Source: Bacteriovorax sp. MedPE-SWde
GTDB taxonomy: Bacteria; Bdellovibrionota; Bacteriovoracia; Bacteriovoracales; Bacteriovoracaceae
Direction: 5' to 3'
Assembly (NCBI GenBank): GCA_001874305.1
Contig: MPCU01000008.1
Span: 62,001 to 126,000, forward strand
Length of the DNA: 64,000 bases
Of the stretch, positions 1 through 8,176 are shown piece by piece. Below the pieces are notes generated by a model that did not search any database, was not told the origin of the DNA, and saw only the letters and a program-made list of their open reading frames with translations. Numbering within the stretch: position 1 is the stretch's first letter; each line of letters starts with the position of its first letter. Both the position numbers and the translations under genes were made by a program.

Positions 1-337
1 GGATATTTGAAAGAATACTCTCTAAAGAGTTATAGGCCTTGTCAAAGTCAAACTCTTCATCACTATAGTATGACAGGTGATTATCTATTGCTCTTGAGAC
101 AAAAGAGAGAATCTCTTGAGATGAGGATGGAATACAGTCTTTTGAGTTAAGGGATTTGTCTGACTCAAGGAGAGAAAATTGCTTGAGAGAAATTTCTATT
201 CCGTTATCATAATCATAACGTGACGAGTGTAAAACTTCTCCCAAGTGATAAAGGTCATCAACTGGCCAAAGTACCGAGGCCTGGGAATTGCCGATTAAGG
301 CCATTAAGAATGATAAAAGTAGTAACATTCTTTTCAT
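1..337 (-). CDS. Secreted protein of unknown function (3' end outside the window)
   Basis: The reading frame begins at ATG 337 and runs off the left edge with no stop, so only about 112 N-terminal residues are visible. The start MKRMLLLLSFLMALIGNSQA is a clear Sec signal peptide with likely cleavage after A20. The mature part is acidic and hydrophilic with one Cys and no motif I recognise. Its start lies 4 bases after the stop of the preceding secreted-protein gene, so the two are probably co-transcribed and both act in the periplasm or outside the cell. No function can be assigned. Confidence 0.75.
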   Translation of the reverse strand, partial: MKRMLLLLSFLMALIGNSQASVLWPVDDLYHLGEVLHSSRYDYDNGIEISLKQFSLLESDKSLNSKDCIPSSSQEILSFVSRAIDNHLSYYSDEEFDFDKAYNSLESILSNI

Positions 338-341
338 TTCT

Positions 342-740
342 TTAGTCCCATCTGTTGAAGACAAGGTTAACATTACCTAGCATGTCTTGGTTTACAAAGA
401 AGTAACCAAGTTCAGATTCGGCGATACAGCTACTTGAATAAGCTTTCCCCGGGATAAGTTCTCTACACACAACATTGATATCCATTGGGATACTCTTGTT
501 CTGGTTAGCGCTTACCTTCTCCTGACAACCAGGCGCCTTCTCGATTAAATCAAGAATAGCTTCTTTTACATACGCTATTGGTTCTACTTCAAAGTCAGAT
601 TTAAGATTCTCATCATGAATTACGAAAGATTTAGAATCCTGAATTTCATTAACTTGAAAAAACGAATCGTGACAGTCTACTGAGGCTGAGGCGATCGATT
701 GAAGAAAAACCAACAAAATAATAACTTTTAGTGCTTTCAT
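342..740 (-). CDS. Small secreted protein, unknown function
   Basis: This 132-residue protein starts with MKALKVIILLVFLQSIASAS, a typical signal peptide. The frame stays open to a GTG at 752, but I chose the ATG at 740 because a GGAGG ribosome binding site lies 6 bases before it. The mature chain is acidic and has four cysteines (in VDCHD, PGCQE, VVCRE and SSCIA), enough for two disulfides in the periplasm. I recognise no family. It heads a two-gene unit with the truncated secreted protein downstream. Confidence 0.72.
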   Translation of the reverse strand: MKALKVIILLVFLQSIASASVDCHDSFFQVNEIQDSKSFVIHDENLKSDFEVEPIAYVKEAILDLIEKAPGCQEKVSANQNKSIPMDINVVCRELIPGKAYSSSCIAESELGYFFVNQDMLGNVNLVFNRWD

Positions 741-859
741 TTCTACCTCCACAGTATTTATAACTCTTTAAGCATGGGGATAAAACAATATTATTGGGAT
801 AGTATCAATACAATAATTAGATAGAAGTTGAACTATTTCGCTAATGAATGATTAATGAT

Positions 860-1285
860 TTAGACCATTTTATCGTCTTTAGAGAGGATAATTCTTTCAT
901 CATCAATCATCTTTCTAAAAACACTAAGTACAAGTGCATTTGCTTCGTCACATTCTGACTGGCGCCGTTTAGGTCCATTGAGAATGTCGTTAATATCAGT
1001 TGCCATTGATTTTGAAACATTGGCAAGTAGGTAGTCTTGAAGATCTTTTGAGTAGAGTTTTAATGCTAATGCTAAATCTGTTAATTTAATCTCGCGAAGA
1101 AATTCAACGAGCATCTTAGGAGATATATCTGTGAGTTGTTCAAGAGTAAAAAGCTTACTCTCTATTGCACTGGCCATTGCTGGATCTTTATTGGCAAGAT
1201 TTTGTAAGAGTGTCTTTCTCTCAGTTGTAGACATAAGCTGTAGGGCCTTGACCATTTCATCAAGGCCGCCTTGAAACTTAGCCAT
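860..1285 (-). CDS. Stand-alone FliG C-terminal-domain protein
   Basis: The whole 141-residue protein resembles the C-terminal domain of the flagellar switch protein FliG. It has the family's 'F-x-x-E-x-L-x-x-I' helix (FTLEQLTDI, about 46-54), the 'LALALKLYSKDLQDYLLANVSKSMA' region that matches the charged torque helix 'LA.ALKGA.....FL.NMS..A', and an end resembling 'A...I....R.L...G.I'. FliG N and middle domains are absent, although full FliG is about 330 residues. Its start overlaps the hldD stop by 8 bases, so it is translationally coupled to an LPS gene rather than a flagellar operon. It may modulate the flagellar rotor or have another role. The fold call is by eye. Confidence 0.65.
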   Translation of the reverse strand: MAKFQGGLDEMVKALQLMSTTERKTLLQNLANKDPAMASAIESKLFTLEQLTDISPKMLVEFLREIKLTDLALALKLYSKDLQDYLLANVSKSMATDINDILNGPKRRQSECDEANALVLSVFRKMIDDERIILSKDDKMV

Positions 1286-2267
1286 TATAGTTTTGATCTT
1301 CCTTTAAGAGAAAGCTCTTAACATAATCAGTAACTCCTTCTTCTAAGTTTTGAAACTTAAACTCAGGAAAGACTTTATTAAACTTATTCATATCTGCTTC
1401 TGTAAAGTACTGATACTGCTTTCTAAGACGTTCTGGCATATCAAAGAACTCAATATTTGGAGTTTTTCCCATTGCCTTAAAAGTGGCAACAGCGAGATCA
1501 TAGAAGCTACCGGCCTTTCCAGTACCAAGATTAAAGATTCCTGAATGTTCCCCTAGTTTCGAATCCATCATAGGAATCATGGCATTCACAACATCAACAA
1601 CATAGATAAAGTCACGTAGTTGCTTTCCATCTTCAAAACCATCTTTATGAGATTTAAAAAGTCTTACCTTTCCAGAGTCTTCAATCTGACCGAAGGCCTT
1701 ATGAACTAAAGATCTCATATCTTCTTTATGGTACTCATTTGGCCCATAAACATTGAAGAACTTAAGCCCAAACCAAGTAGAAGGTTTATGAACTTGTTTA
1801 AGTACCCACTCATCAAAGAGCTGCTTTGAGTAACCATATGGATTTAAAGGTTTTAATTTCGAGATTCCATCGTGACTATCACTATAACCAAGATCACCAT
1901 CTCCATATGTTGCTGCAGATGAAGCATAGATAAATGGAATATCTAATTCTGTTGCTATGTTGAAGAGATTTTTAGAGTAGAGAACGTTATTCTTCATGAG
2001 ATAGTCCATATCCATCTCAGTTGTAGCGGAACATGCACCCATATGATAAATGGCAGTCACTGATTCAAAGATTTCACCATAACCATATTCCGCCAAAAAT
2101 AACTCATCCGCATGAATATACTCTTCATACTTTAAGTTTCTAAGGTTCTTCCATTTTTCAGTGTCACTTAAACGATCTACAATTATGATATCTTCACGAC
2201 CCTGCTTATTTAACTCTCCAACAAGAACGCTACCAATAAACCCTGCTCCACCCGTTACTAAAATCAT
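1278..2267 (-). CDS. hldD: ADP-L-glycero-D-manno-heptose 6-epimerase
   Basis: HldD (RfaD) epimerises ADP-D-glycero-D-manno-heptose to the L,D form used for the inner core of lipopolysaccharide, acting in the cytoplasm. The 329-residue length is normal. The N-terminus MILVTGGAGFIGSVL is the NAD(P)-binding GxxGxxG Rossmann motif of extended SDR enzymes. The catalytic Y-x3-K is YGYSK near residue 143, and ASSAATYG before it carries the SDR serine/threonine. FNVYGPNEYHK is characteristic of the family. It overlaps the upstream DUF4149 gene by 4 bases (ATGA) and the downstream FliG-C gene by 8, so the three genes form one operon. Confidence 0.93.
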   Translation of the reverse strand: MILVTGGAGFIGSVLVGELNKQGREDIIIVDRLSDTEKWKNLRNLKYEEYIHADELFLAEYGYGEIFESVTAIYHMGACSATTEMDMDYLMKNNVLYSKNLFNIATELDIPFIYASSAATYGDGDLGYSDSHDGISKLKPLNPYGYSKQLFDEWVLKQVHKPSTWFGLKFFNVYGPNEYHKEDMRSLVHKAFGQIEDSGKVRLFKSHKDGFEDGKQLRDFIYVVDVVNAMIPMMDSKLGEHSGIFNLGTGKAGSFYDLAVATFKAMGKTPNIEFFDMPERLRKQYQYFTEADMNKFNKVFPEFKFQNLEEGVTDYVKSFLLKEDQNYNG

Positions 2268-2752
2268 ATATTATCCTCTTTATTTATGTCTTTAATTTGA
2301 ACTATTACAAAAGCTAAAAGCCCTAATATTTTAACAGAATCTGCTCGTACATAGAAGTTATGGTAGAAGTCCAAGCTGCTTTGAACAAGCTCCATTTTTA
2401 TATCATCTTCCATTAAGTTTGCCTTCTCATTATTTAGCTTATCCAAGTTTGGAGAAAGTATAAACGTATACAAAATAGGAAAGATTAAAAGAATAAGAGA
2501 AGCAAGCATATTACGTACTTTCTTAACACTGGTCATCATCAATACAATTGATAGAATGGCCACTGCTACAAGAAGCTCAACGTAGTTAAAGAGAGTAAAA
2601 ACCTTTACTCCTAAGGATGCTGCTTCATCGCGAGATGTGATAGTTGAAAATATAGCTGGAGCTGCAAAGAAGTCGATAAAAACCGAGGCGACAAGCCATG
2701 AAAGAGAAAGGCCTAGAAGCAAAGCTAGAGATAAATGATACTTATTTTTCAT
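2264..2752 (-). CDS. DUF4149-like integral membrane protein
   Basis: This 162-residue protein has about four hydrophobic segments (roughly residues 6-33, 50-72, 80-102 and 140-155). The layout, with FIDFFAAPAIF in the first helix and a polar loop before the last, resembles DUF4149/TMEM205-like proteins, whose function is unknown. It would sit in the inner membrane. It is first in the operon with hldD, sharing an ATGA overlap. The family assignment is moderate and the membrane topology is seen directly from hydrophobicity. Confidence 0.65.
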   Translation of the reverse strand: MKNKYHLSLALLLGLSLSWLVASVFIDFFAAPAIFSTITSRDEAASLGVKVFTLFNYVELLVAVAILSIVLMMTSVKKVRNMLASLILLIFPILYTFILSPNLDKLNNEKANLMEDDIKMELVQSSLDFYHNFYVRADSVKILGLLAFVIVQIKDINKEDNI

Positions 2753-2791
2753 AGATCTATTATAGCAACTTTAGCTTCTCGCTGGCAATTA

Positions 2792-4129
2792 TCACATATT
2801 GGGCTTTATCTCTTCTTCTAGAGCGACAGAAAAGGCCTGAACAACTGGTTTAAAGTTACCTGATGAGTATTTTTCAGCTACGGCATCATAGGCCTTTTGA
2901 ATTTTCTTAGTATTAAAGGCAATTTTATAAAGCTCTAATACAAAAGCATGCGCCACGATAAAGACACACTCAAGTTGAGTAATACTAACACCAGAGTTCC
3001 CTTTCGGATAAGACTCATCTGGGCCAAGTCCTTCATGATGATTAAGGCAAATATTAATAACTTCTTGAGGTAAATTCTCATCTTCTTCCAAGAGTTTTGC
3101 AATAACTTTTCCGTGATCGAGAATTTCATCACTAAGCTCTTTATTCATTGATAAGATATTTTGCTTTCCGGCACCTTCGTAAAAGGCTTTCTTTGGATTT
3201 TCAATTCCCAAGTCATGAAACATTGAGGCCATGGCAAGCTTATCTCTAACCTGCTTACTTTCCCAATCCATATGCTTACAAAGGATATTACAAAACATAA
3301 GAGTTAAGTAACTATGATCATAAATAAAAGTTCCTTTTTGCTTATTAAAGAGATCAAAGACCTTTTTAAGCTCAGGCTTATTTAATTCTTCTTCAACTAC
3401 ATTTAGAGACTCTGTTACCTGATTAATAATATGTTCAGTAACACCAAGATCTTTCACCATATCATGTAAGATCTCTTGACTCTTTCTAATGAACTCTTCT
3501 TTGGTATCAAAGAGGTCAACATTTGCAATTTTGTCCGCAAATAGCTCAGTACATTTATCGTAAAAATCAGCATCTTTAACATAGAGTGATTCAACTCTCT
3601 TAGACTTATACTTTTGTATAAAGTCGTCTTCAATAGACTCTTTTTCGTGTGCTACCTTGATATACTTATCTACACCTAACTTAATATAGGCATCACATGG
3701 GAAAGTTGTAACTTTATAGAAGTTATTAATTGTAATTGGAAAATAGTCACTTCCTGATTCAGATCGTAAATCACTTATAAGCGACGTTAACTCAATTAAG
3801 CGAAACTTTTGATCAAGTAGGTTTTCTCCAACTGAAGAGAGATTCTTATCAGATCTCAATTCTTCATTTATAAGAAAGATGACATTCTTATCATAGTTAG
3901 TAGCTATGTCTTGTGCTTTCGCTTTAATATTTTGAAACTTTTCAGATGTAAGGTCGATGATAAAGAATTGGTTCTTATCTGCGAGTTCAGTGAAAGACTT
4001 TAGCTCCTGATAATCAAGAGCATTCTTTATAGTTCCAACATCTTTAAATGATTTAACGATTGAGCTAACTTTATCAAAAGTCGCTTTTTCAGAAATCGCC
4101 AATGTCACATTTATTTTATTAGGTAACAT
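2792..4129 (-). CDS. Pseudo-receiver / HD-domain signalling protein
   Basis: A 445-residue cytoplasmic protein. Residues 5-120 look like a response-regulator receiver fold with alternating strands and helices and one acid at the usual phosphorylation strand (FFIIDLTS, D59), but most surrounding acidic-pocket residues are not evident. Residues 265-400 form an HD-type metal phosphohydrolase domain with H272, H305-D306, H339 and H364-H365. The arrangement follows HD-GYP c-di-GMP phosphodiesterases, but HDIGK is HDLGIE and the GYP loop reads SYP, so activity is uncertain. Its start is 3 bases after the stop of the Hpt gene, so the two proteins probably work together. Confidence 0.7.
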   Translation of the reverse strand: MLPNKINVTLAISEKATFDKVSSIVKSFKDVGTIKNALDYQELKSFTELADKNQFFIIDLTSEKFQNIKAKAQDIATNYDKNVIFLINEELRSDKNLSSVGENLLDQKFRLIELTSLISDLRSESGSDYFPITINNFYKVTTFPCDAYIKLGVDKYIKVAHEKESIEDDFIQKYKSKRVESLYVKDADFYDKCTELFADKIANVDLFDTKEEFIRKSQEILHDMVKDLGVTEHIINQVTESLNVVEEELNKPELKKVFDLFNKQKGTFIYDHSYLTLMFCNILCKHMDWESKQVRDKLAMASMFHDLGIENPKKAFYEGAGKQNILSMNKELSDEILDHGKVIAKLLEEDENLPQEVINICLNHHEGLGPDESYPKGNSGVSITQLECVFIVAHAFVLELYKIAFNTKKIQKAYDAVAEKYSSGNFKPVVQAFSVALEEEIKPNM

Positions 4130-4132
4130 ATC

Positions 4133-5002
4133 CTATTTCCTCATCTTCGCCTTAACTTCCATCAACTCTTTGATTTCAATTTTTAAGGTCTTTAAAATAT
4201 GACTCTTATTCTTTTCAACAAGAAAGTCTTCAATATCACTTAGTTGATATAATAAGAGCATTACCGCCTTACTAAAGGCGAATTTTAAAACTTTATTTTC
4301 ACCCAAAGCTTCTATAAATATAGAAAGTGCTTCAGGGTGCATCTCTTCATTCCACGACAAATAGTCGGTATGCTTCTTGGAGCCCCAAATAATAATTCCA
4401 TGATCACTCTTCTTATCACCAAGGTAAGTAAGAACATCATCAAGCATTTCTTCTTTTACTATCAGTGTGATTGGTCTTGCCAGTTCTTTAACTGTGGAAA
4501 GCTTATTTGCAGTTGCAATACAAAAGACATCTCTTTCACTAAGGGCATCAATTATAGGTTTTGAGCCAACTTTACCTGCGCCAACCACAAGAGTCGGAGT
4601 ATCTAATCTTTTAAAAAGATCAACAGAGATTTCATCAAAGCTATCTCCTAAAGAAGGATCTTCTTCAACTTTATTCATTCTATAATCGAAGTCTATTTTA
4701 TTTCCTTTAAGGATTTCCCTCGCAACATCGATTCCCATAAGGAAGTAGTCAATGGTACTAGGAAGCTCAGTGAGATTGTCAGAGTAAGACTGGAAACGGT
4801 CTTCAATGAGGTGCATGTGTTTTTGCATTTCATCAAGGCCCATCATTCCGGCAGAACCTTTTAAACTATGAAAGCATCTAAAAACTAAGTTATAACATTC
4901 TTGGGCATCACTACCCTTGTCTAGCGCCAGTAAGGAATCCTCACTCTCATCCAAGAGCTCTCCTGCCTCTAGTGCAAATTCTTCTAATAACGGGTTATCC
5001 AT
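4133..5002 (-). CDS. Hpt (histidine phosphotransfer) domain protein
   Basis: Residues 1-110 form an Hpt/CheA-P1-like four-helix domain with the phosphoacceptor motif FHSLKGSAG, H45. Hpt domains relay phosphoryl groups between histidine kinases and receivers. The remaining 180 residues include an alpha/beta stretch (TLVVGAGKVGSKPIIDAL onward) that may be a degenerate receiver-like domain; no phosphorylatable aspartate is obvious. The frame starts at ATG 5002 after a GGAGATGAGAC ribosome site. It is followed after 3 bases by the pseudo-receiver/HD protein, which is the likely partner. No kinase gene is nearby. Confidence 0.75.
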   Translation of the reverse strand: MDNPLLEEFALEAGELLDESEDSLLALDKGSDAQECYNLVFRCFHSLKGSAGMMGLDEMQKHMHLIEDRFQSYSDNLTELPSTIDYFLMGIDVAREILKGNKIDFDYRMNKVEEDPSLGDSFDEISVDLFKRLDTPTLVVGAGKVGSKPIIDALSERDVFCIATANKLSTVKELARPITLIVKEEMLDDVLTYLGDKKSDHGIIIWGSKKHTDYLSWNEEMHPEALSIFIEALGENKVLKFAFSKAVMLLLYQLSDIEDFLVEKNKSHILKTLKIEIKELMEVKAKMRK

Positions 5003-5059
5003 GTCTCATCTCCTACCCAATATTCTATCAGAATAATAAGTATTTAGAAGAGTGAAATT

Positions 5060-5782
5060 TTATGAATGTTGTTTTGCGAGATAAGGATGAACTATCATTG
5101 CAACCGCAATAATACCCACCTCAAAGAGTACGACAAGAGGAAGCCAAAGCCCCATCATAGTATAAGGGTCCGGTGGAGTTAGCATCGCTGAAAGTACAGC
5201 AAATCCCACATAGACATAGCTTCGCATTTTACGCAGAGACTGTTTTGTGACAATTCCCATAAAGCCTAAGATCAATAATAGGTTTGGTAACTGAAATAAA
5301 ATACCAAGAAAAACTAAAACCTTGGTAGAGAGAACCAAGTATTCCTTCAGACTAATTGTGGCATCTACTCCTGATACTCCAAAGCTTAGAAGCGTTTCAA
5401 AAGTTAATGGAAAGACAATGAAATATCCAAAAGAAACTCCAAGAGCAAAGAATATAAAGGCGACAAAAATGAATGGCCTCACCGCCTTAACCTCATAATC
5501 ATAGAGACCAGGCTTTATAAACTTCCAAACTTGATAGAACCAAAATGGACTCGATACAATTACCGAAGAATAGAAGGCAACTTGAAACTGTGAAAGTACC
5601 TTGTCCAGAAGTCCAAGGTAGACGACTTTTCCACCACTATTTAGTGCATTTCTAAGAGGCTTTAAAAGGATCTCCTGAATTACTTCACCATAGTTATAAC
5701 AGAGAAAGAAAGTCAGAAATAGAATGATCACGACCTTTATAAGGGTCGATCTAAGCTCTTCTAAATGATCAACTAATGACAT
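5060..5782 (-). CDS. tatC: Sec-independent protein translocase TatC
   Basis: TatC is the multispanning core of the twin-arginine translocase, which exports folded proteins across the inner membrane. The N-terminus MSLVDHLEELRSTLIK is the family's cytoplasmic signature, and six hydrophobic segments follow, with the periplasmic FWYQVWKFIKPGLYDYE and the AMLTPPDP motifs typical of TatC. The frame extends to a GTG at 5803, but the ATG at 5782 gives the conserved start and a 240-residue protein, the usual size. tatA and tatB are not in this window. The downstream Hpt gene begins 57 bases away. Confidence 0.95.
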   Translation of the reverse strand: MSLVDHLEELRSTLIKVVIILFLTFFLCYNYGEVIQEILLKPLRNALNSGGKVVYLGLLDKVLSQFQVAFYSSVIVSSPFWFYQVWKFIKPGLYDYEVKAVRPFIFVAFIFFALGVSFGYFIVFPLTFETLLSFGVSGVDATISLKEYLVLSTKVLVFLGILFQLPNLLLILGFMGIVTKQSLRKMRSYVYVGFAVLSAMLTPPDPYTMMGLWLPLVVLFEVGIIAVAMIVHPYLAKQHS

Positions 5783-5875
5783 TTCTCTCAATGTTGTCCC
5801 CACAGATTTAAGTATTGGAAATTACTGTCCGATATTATAAATATATAGAATAATTTAACGAGATAGTAAAAGAAA

Positions 5876-6463
5876 ATGAAAAAGTTCCTACTTATATACG
5901 TAATTCTAACATCTTACACTTTTGGCCAGAGCCTTCTTCATTGTCTTGGTAAAGAAGAGGCCCATTACGCAAAACTCAAATACACGGGGCCAAACTATAA
6001 ACTCAATCAAATCATGATTGAAGAGATCTCCGCTCTTAGTGACCTAGAAATCCTACCGGCCGCATACAGAAGAATTTGTCGTGATCCAAAGGCCTACCCC
6101 TCTCTCCTACTTTTGGAGACATTAATGAGAAGACAAACAAAACTATTTAAGAGTAGTGAGAATATGAAGTTTCAACATTCTACATTTCAATCAATTAGAG
6201 AAAAAAGTGGAAGGCTCCTTATAAACTACCTAAGCTATATTCAATCTGTCGCTCCTACTGCGAAGTGTGTGGAAAACAAAATCCCAGGAGTGAAGATTCT
6301 CTACTCAAGATATCACTATCTACAAGATGTAGTGGATGAAAAGGATCTCAATGGATCAATGCAGGAACTAAAGATGATCTTTACAAAATTAAAGAATGTA
6401 GATGGGCTACTTAATTCCTGTAAGCAAAAGCGTGCTAAGAAAACTAAGAATAGAAAACTTTAA
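5876..6463 (+). CDS. Secreted protein, unknown function
   Basis: A 195-residue protein beginning with the signal peptide MKKFLLIYVILTSYTFGQS. The mature part is mostly helical in appearance and strongly basic towards the C-terminus (SCKQKRAKKTKNRKL), with four cysteines. I recognise no family. It is a single gene, divergent from tatC, with a start 16 bases after an AT-rich stretch, and it overlaps the end of the convergent BFD-domain gene by 20 bases. Confidence 0.7.
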   Translation: MKKFLLIYVILTSYTFGQSLLHCLGKEEAHYAKLKYTGPNYKLNQIMIEEISALSDLEILPAAYRRICRDPKAYPSLLLLETLMRRQTKLFKSSENMKFQHSTFQSIREKSGRLLINYLSYIQSVAPTAKCVENKIPGVKILYSRYHYLQDVVDEKDLNGSMQELKMIFTKLKNVDGLLNSCKQKRAKKTKNRKL

Positions 6464-7220
6464 GATCGATCTCTTCGCTTTTAATATAATCATCTAATTT
6501 AGAAACACACTTCATTTGAGTGCCTTCAAAGTTATTCTTTATATAAAGATGATCTTCAACCAGGGCCGAGACTTCCCACTGCTCTGAAGAGTTTAAATTA
6601 CTCTCATTTAAAAATGGTATTACAGTGGATCTAAGAAATTGTGCTGGCCACTGTCCCTTTATCTTTACTCTAGGGTACTTACATTTAAAGACAGACTTTA
6701 CCTCAGATTCATCTTCGGCCGGTCTATCAATATGATCCTCAGCTTGACCTAGTAGTTCTCTAATATCCTTAACACAATTACCACAGCCACCTCCGGCCTT
6801 GCCAATATTTGTAACTGTTAAGACATCATTCGCACCTTTATTGATAACATCTACTATCTCATTACGTGAGACGTTGAAGCAGCGACATATCAAGTCCTCT
6901 TCCGCAAAGTTTACAACTTCTGTAAGACTAGGAGAAAAGTGAAAGTGTACCTCGTCTAGTAATTGCCACCAATAAGACTTTACAAGCTGGTCATCACTAT
7001 AACGATAGATATCAGCAGGAGAAGTAGCTTGTGAGAAAATTTTTCCAACACAACTCTCCAGAAGATTGGTAAAGAGGGTTGTTAAAGTCTCCTCACCCTT
7101 TACAGAGAAATCCTCAAGCTTGCCCTTAGGGTTAACAAGAAGCTCGATATCAACACTTCCAGTAAGAGCTTGAATTGTTTGGCGAAAGTTTGCGCCTATT
7201 ATTTTCTCTGTTCTATCCAT
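6444..7220 (-). CDS. BFD-like [2Fe-2S] domain protein
   Basis: The middle of this 258-residue cytoplasmic protein (about 110-155) is a bacterioferritin-associated-ferredoxin-like / NifU-middle [2Fe-2S] domain: ICRCFNVSRNEI gives C112 and C114, and GGGCGNCVKDI gives C146 and C149. The N-terminal 100 residues and C-terminal 100 residues do not match IscU or the thioredoxin-like Nfu fold as far as I can tell. The C-terminus (KIKGQWPAQFLRSTVIPFL) is unfamiliar. BFD domains carry electrons or iron-sulfur clusters; a role in Fe-S or iron handling is inference. Its ATG overlaps the map stop by one base (TAATG), indicating translational coupling. Confidence 0.72.
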   Translation of the reverse strand: MDRTEKIIGANFRQTIQALTGSVDIELLVNPKGKLEDFSVKGEETLTTLFTNLLESCVGKIFSQATSPADIYRYSDDQLVKSYWWQLLDEVHFHFSPSLTEVVNFAEEDLICRCFNVSRNEIVDVINKGANDVLTVTNIGKAGGGCGNCVKDIRELLGQAEDHIDRPAEDESEVKSVFKCKYPRVKIKGQWPAQFLRSTVIPFLNESNLNSSEQWEVSALVEDHLYIKNNFEGTQMKCVSKLDDYIKSEEIDLKVFYS

Positions 7221-7984
7221 TATTTCTTTTCTTCTTCTCTTAATGTTAAAATCTCATAACCAGTTTCAGTTACAAGAATAGTGTGCTCAAACTGAGCAGA
7301 GTTCTTCTTATCTTTAGTTAGAACTGTCCAACCATCTTTAAGAACTTTACAGTGCTTTACTCCAAGATTGATCATTGGCTCAATTGTAAAAGTCATACCT
7401 GGCTTAATTAATGCACCAGTACCTCTTTTTCCTACATGAACAACTTGTGGATCCTCGTGGAACTCACGACCAATCCCATGTCCACAGTAATCCTCTACAA
7501 CAGAGTAACCGTGACTGTGGGCCAATTCTTGAATTGCCGCTCCGATATCTCCAATATGACCACCAGGCTTAACTTGCTCAATACCGATCATCATACATTC
7601 ATATGTTACTTCAACTAACTTCTTATTCTCTTCAGATACTTCCCCTACAAAGAATGTCTTATTAGTATCACCATGAAATTTATTAAGATAAGTCGTTACG
7701 TCTATATTTAAAATATCACCATCTTTAAGAACATCTTTCTTACTTGGGATCCCATGACAAATAACATGGTTCAAAGACGTACAAACTGACTTTGGAAAAC
7801 CGTGGTAATTAAGTGGAGATGGATATGCTCCATGCTCAACTATATAGTCATGACATAGCTGATTGAGCTCTTCTGTAGAAACACCTGGTTTTACGAATGG
7901 TTCAATATACTCAAGAGTACTTGCTGCCAGACGACTAGTGGCCTTCATTAGTTCTATTTCACGCTTAGACTTGATAGAGATCAT
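7220..7984 (-). CDS. map: Methionine aminopeptidase, type I
   Basis: Map removes the initiator methionine from nascent proteins. The 254-residue length fits type Ia enzymes without an N-terminal extension. Conserved metal-binding segments are present in order: NHVICHGIPSKK (catalytic His), ILNIDVTTYL with its Asp, FHGDTNKTFFVG with the second Asp, YCGHGIGREFHEDP with the His ligand, GMTFTIEPM with Glu, and SAQFEHTILVTE with the last Glu. Its stop codon overlaps the start of the BFD-domain gene. Confidence 0.96.
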   Translation of the reverse strand: MISIKSKREIELMKATSRLAASTLEYIEPFVKPGVSTEELNQLCHDYIVEHGAYPSPLNYHGFPKSVCTSLNHVICHGIPSKKDVLKDGDILNIDVTTYLNKFHGDTNKTFFVGEVSEENKKLVEVTYECMMIGIEQVKPGGHIGDIGAAIQELAHSHGYSVVEDYCGHGIGREFHEDPQVVHVGKRGTGALIKPGMTFTIEPMINLGVKHCKVLKDGWTVLTKDKKNSAQFEHTILVTETGYEILTLREEEKK

Positions 7985-8047
7985 GTTCTATTTCCTGTTA
8001 AATTTTTCGAAACCATAACAAATACTTACAATGTATGGCCAATCCGT

Positions 8048-8098
8048 TTTGTATTATCAATAGTTTATATATAATACACCCCATGTAAAAAGTACATG
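8048..8098 (+). promoter_or_regulatory. Candidate sigma-70 promoter with downstream dyad
   Basis: A TATAAT box lies at 8070-8075, with a weak -35 match TTTGTA at 8048-8053 (spacer 16). Immediately downstream is the 6-bp inverted repeat CATGTA/TACATG at 8082-8098 (5-base loop), which could be an operator or the start of a structured leader. The next start codon I accept is the TTG at 8177, leaving a leader of about 95 bases. This is motif matching only. Confidence 0.4.
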
Positions 8099-8176
8099 AT
8101 AGCTACAACTGCACGACGCAGTGCGATATATTTATATAAATCATTTATATATCGTTTATTAACTCAGGAGAGAGAA

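Noticed and set aside
8096-8176. ATG start at 8096 for the YiiX-like protein
   Set aside because: It lies inside a dyad just after the promoter and prepends 27 residues before the signal peptide; the TTG at 8177 has AGGAG at the right distance.
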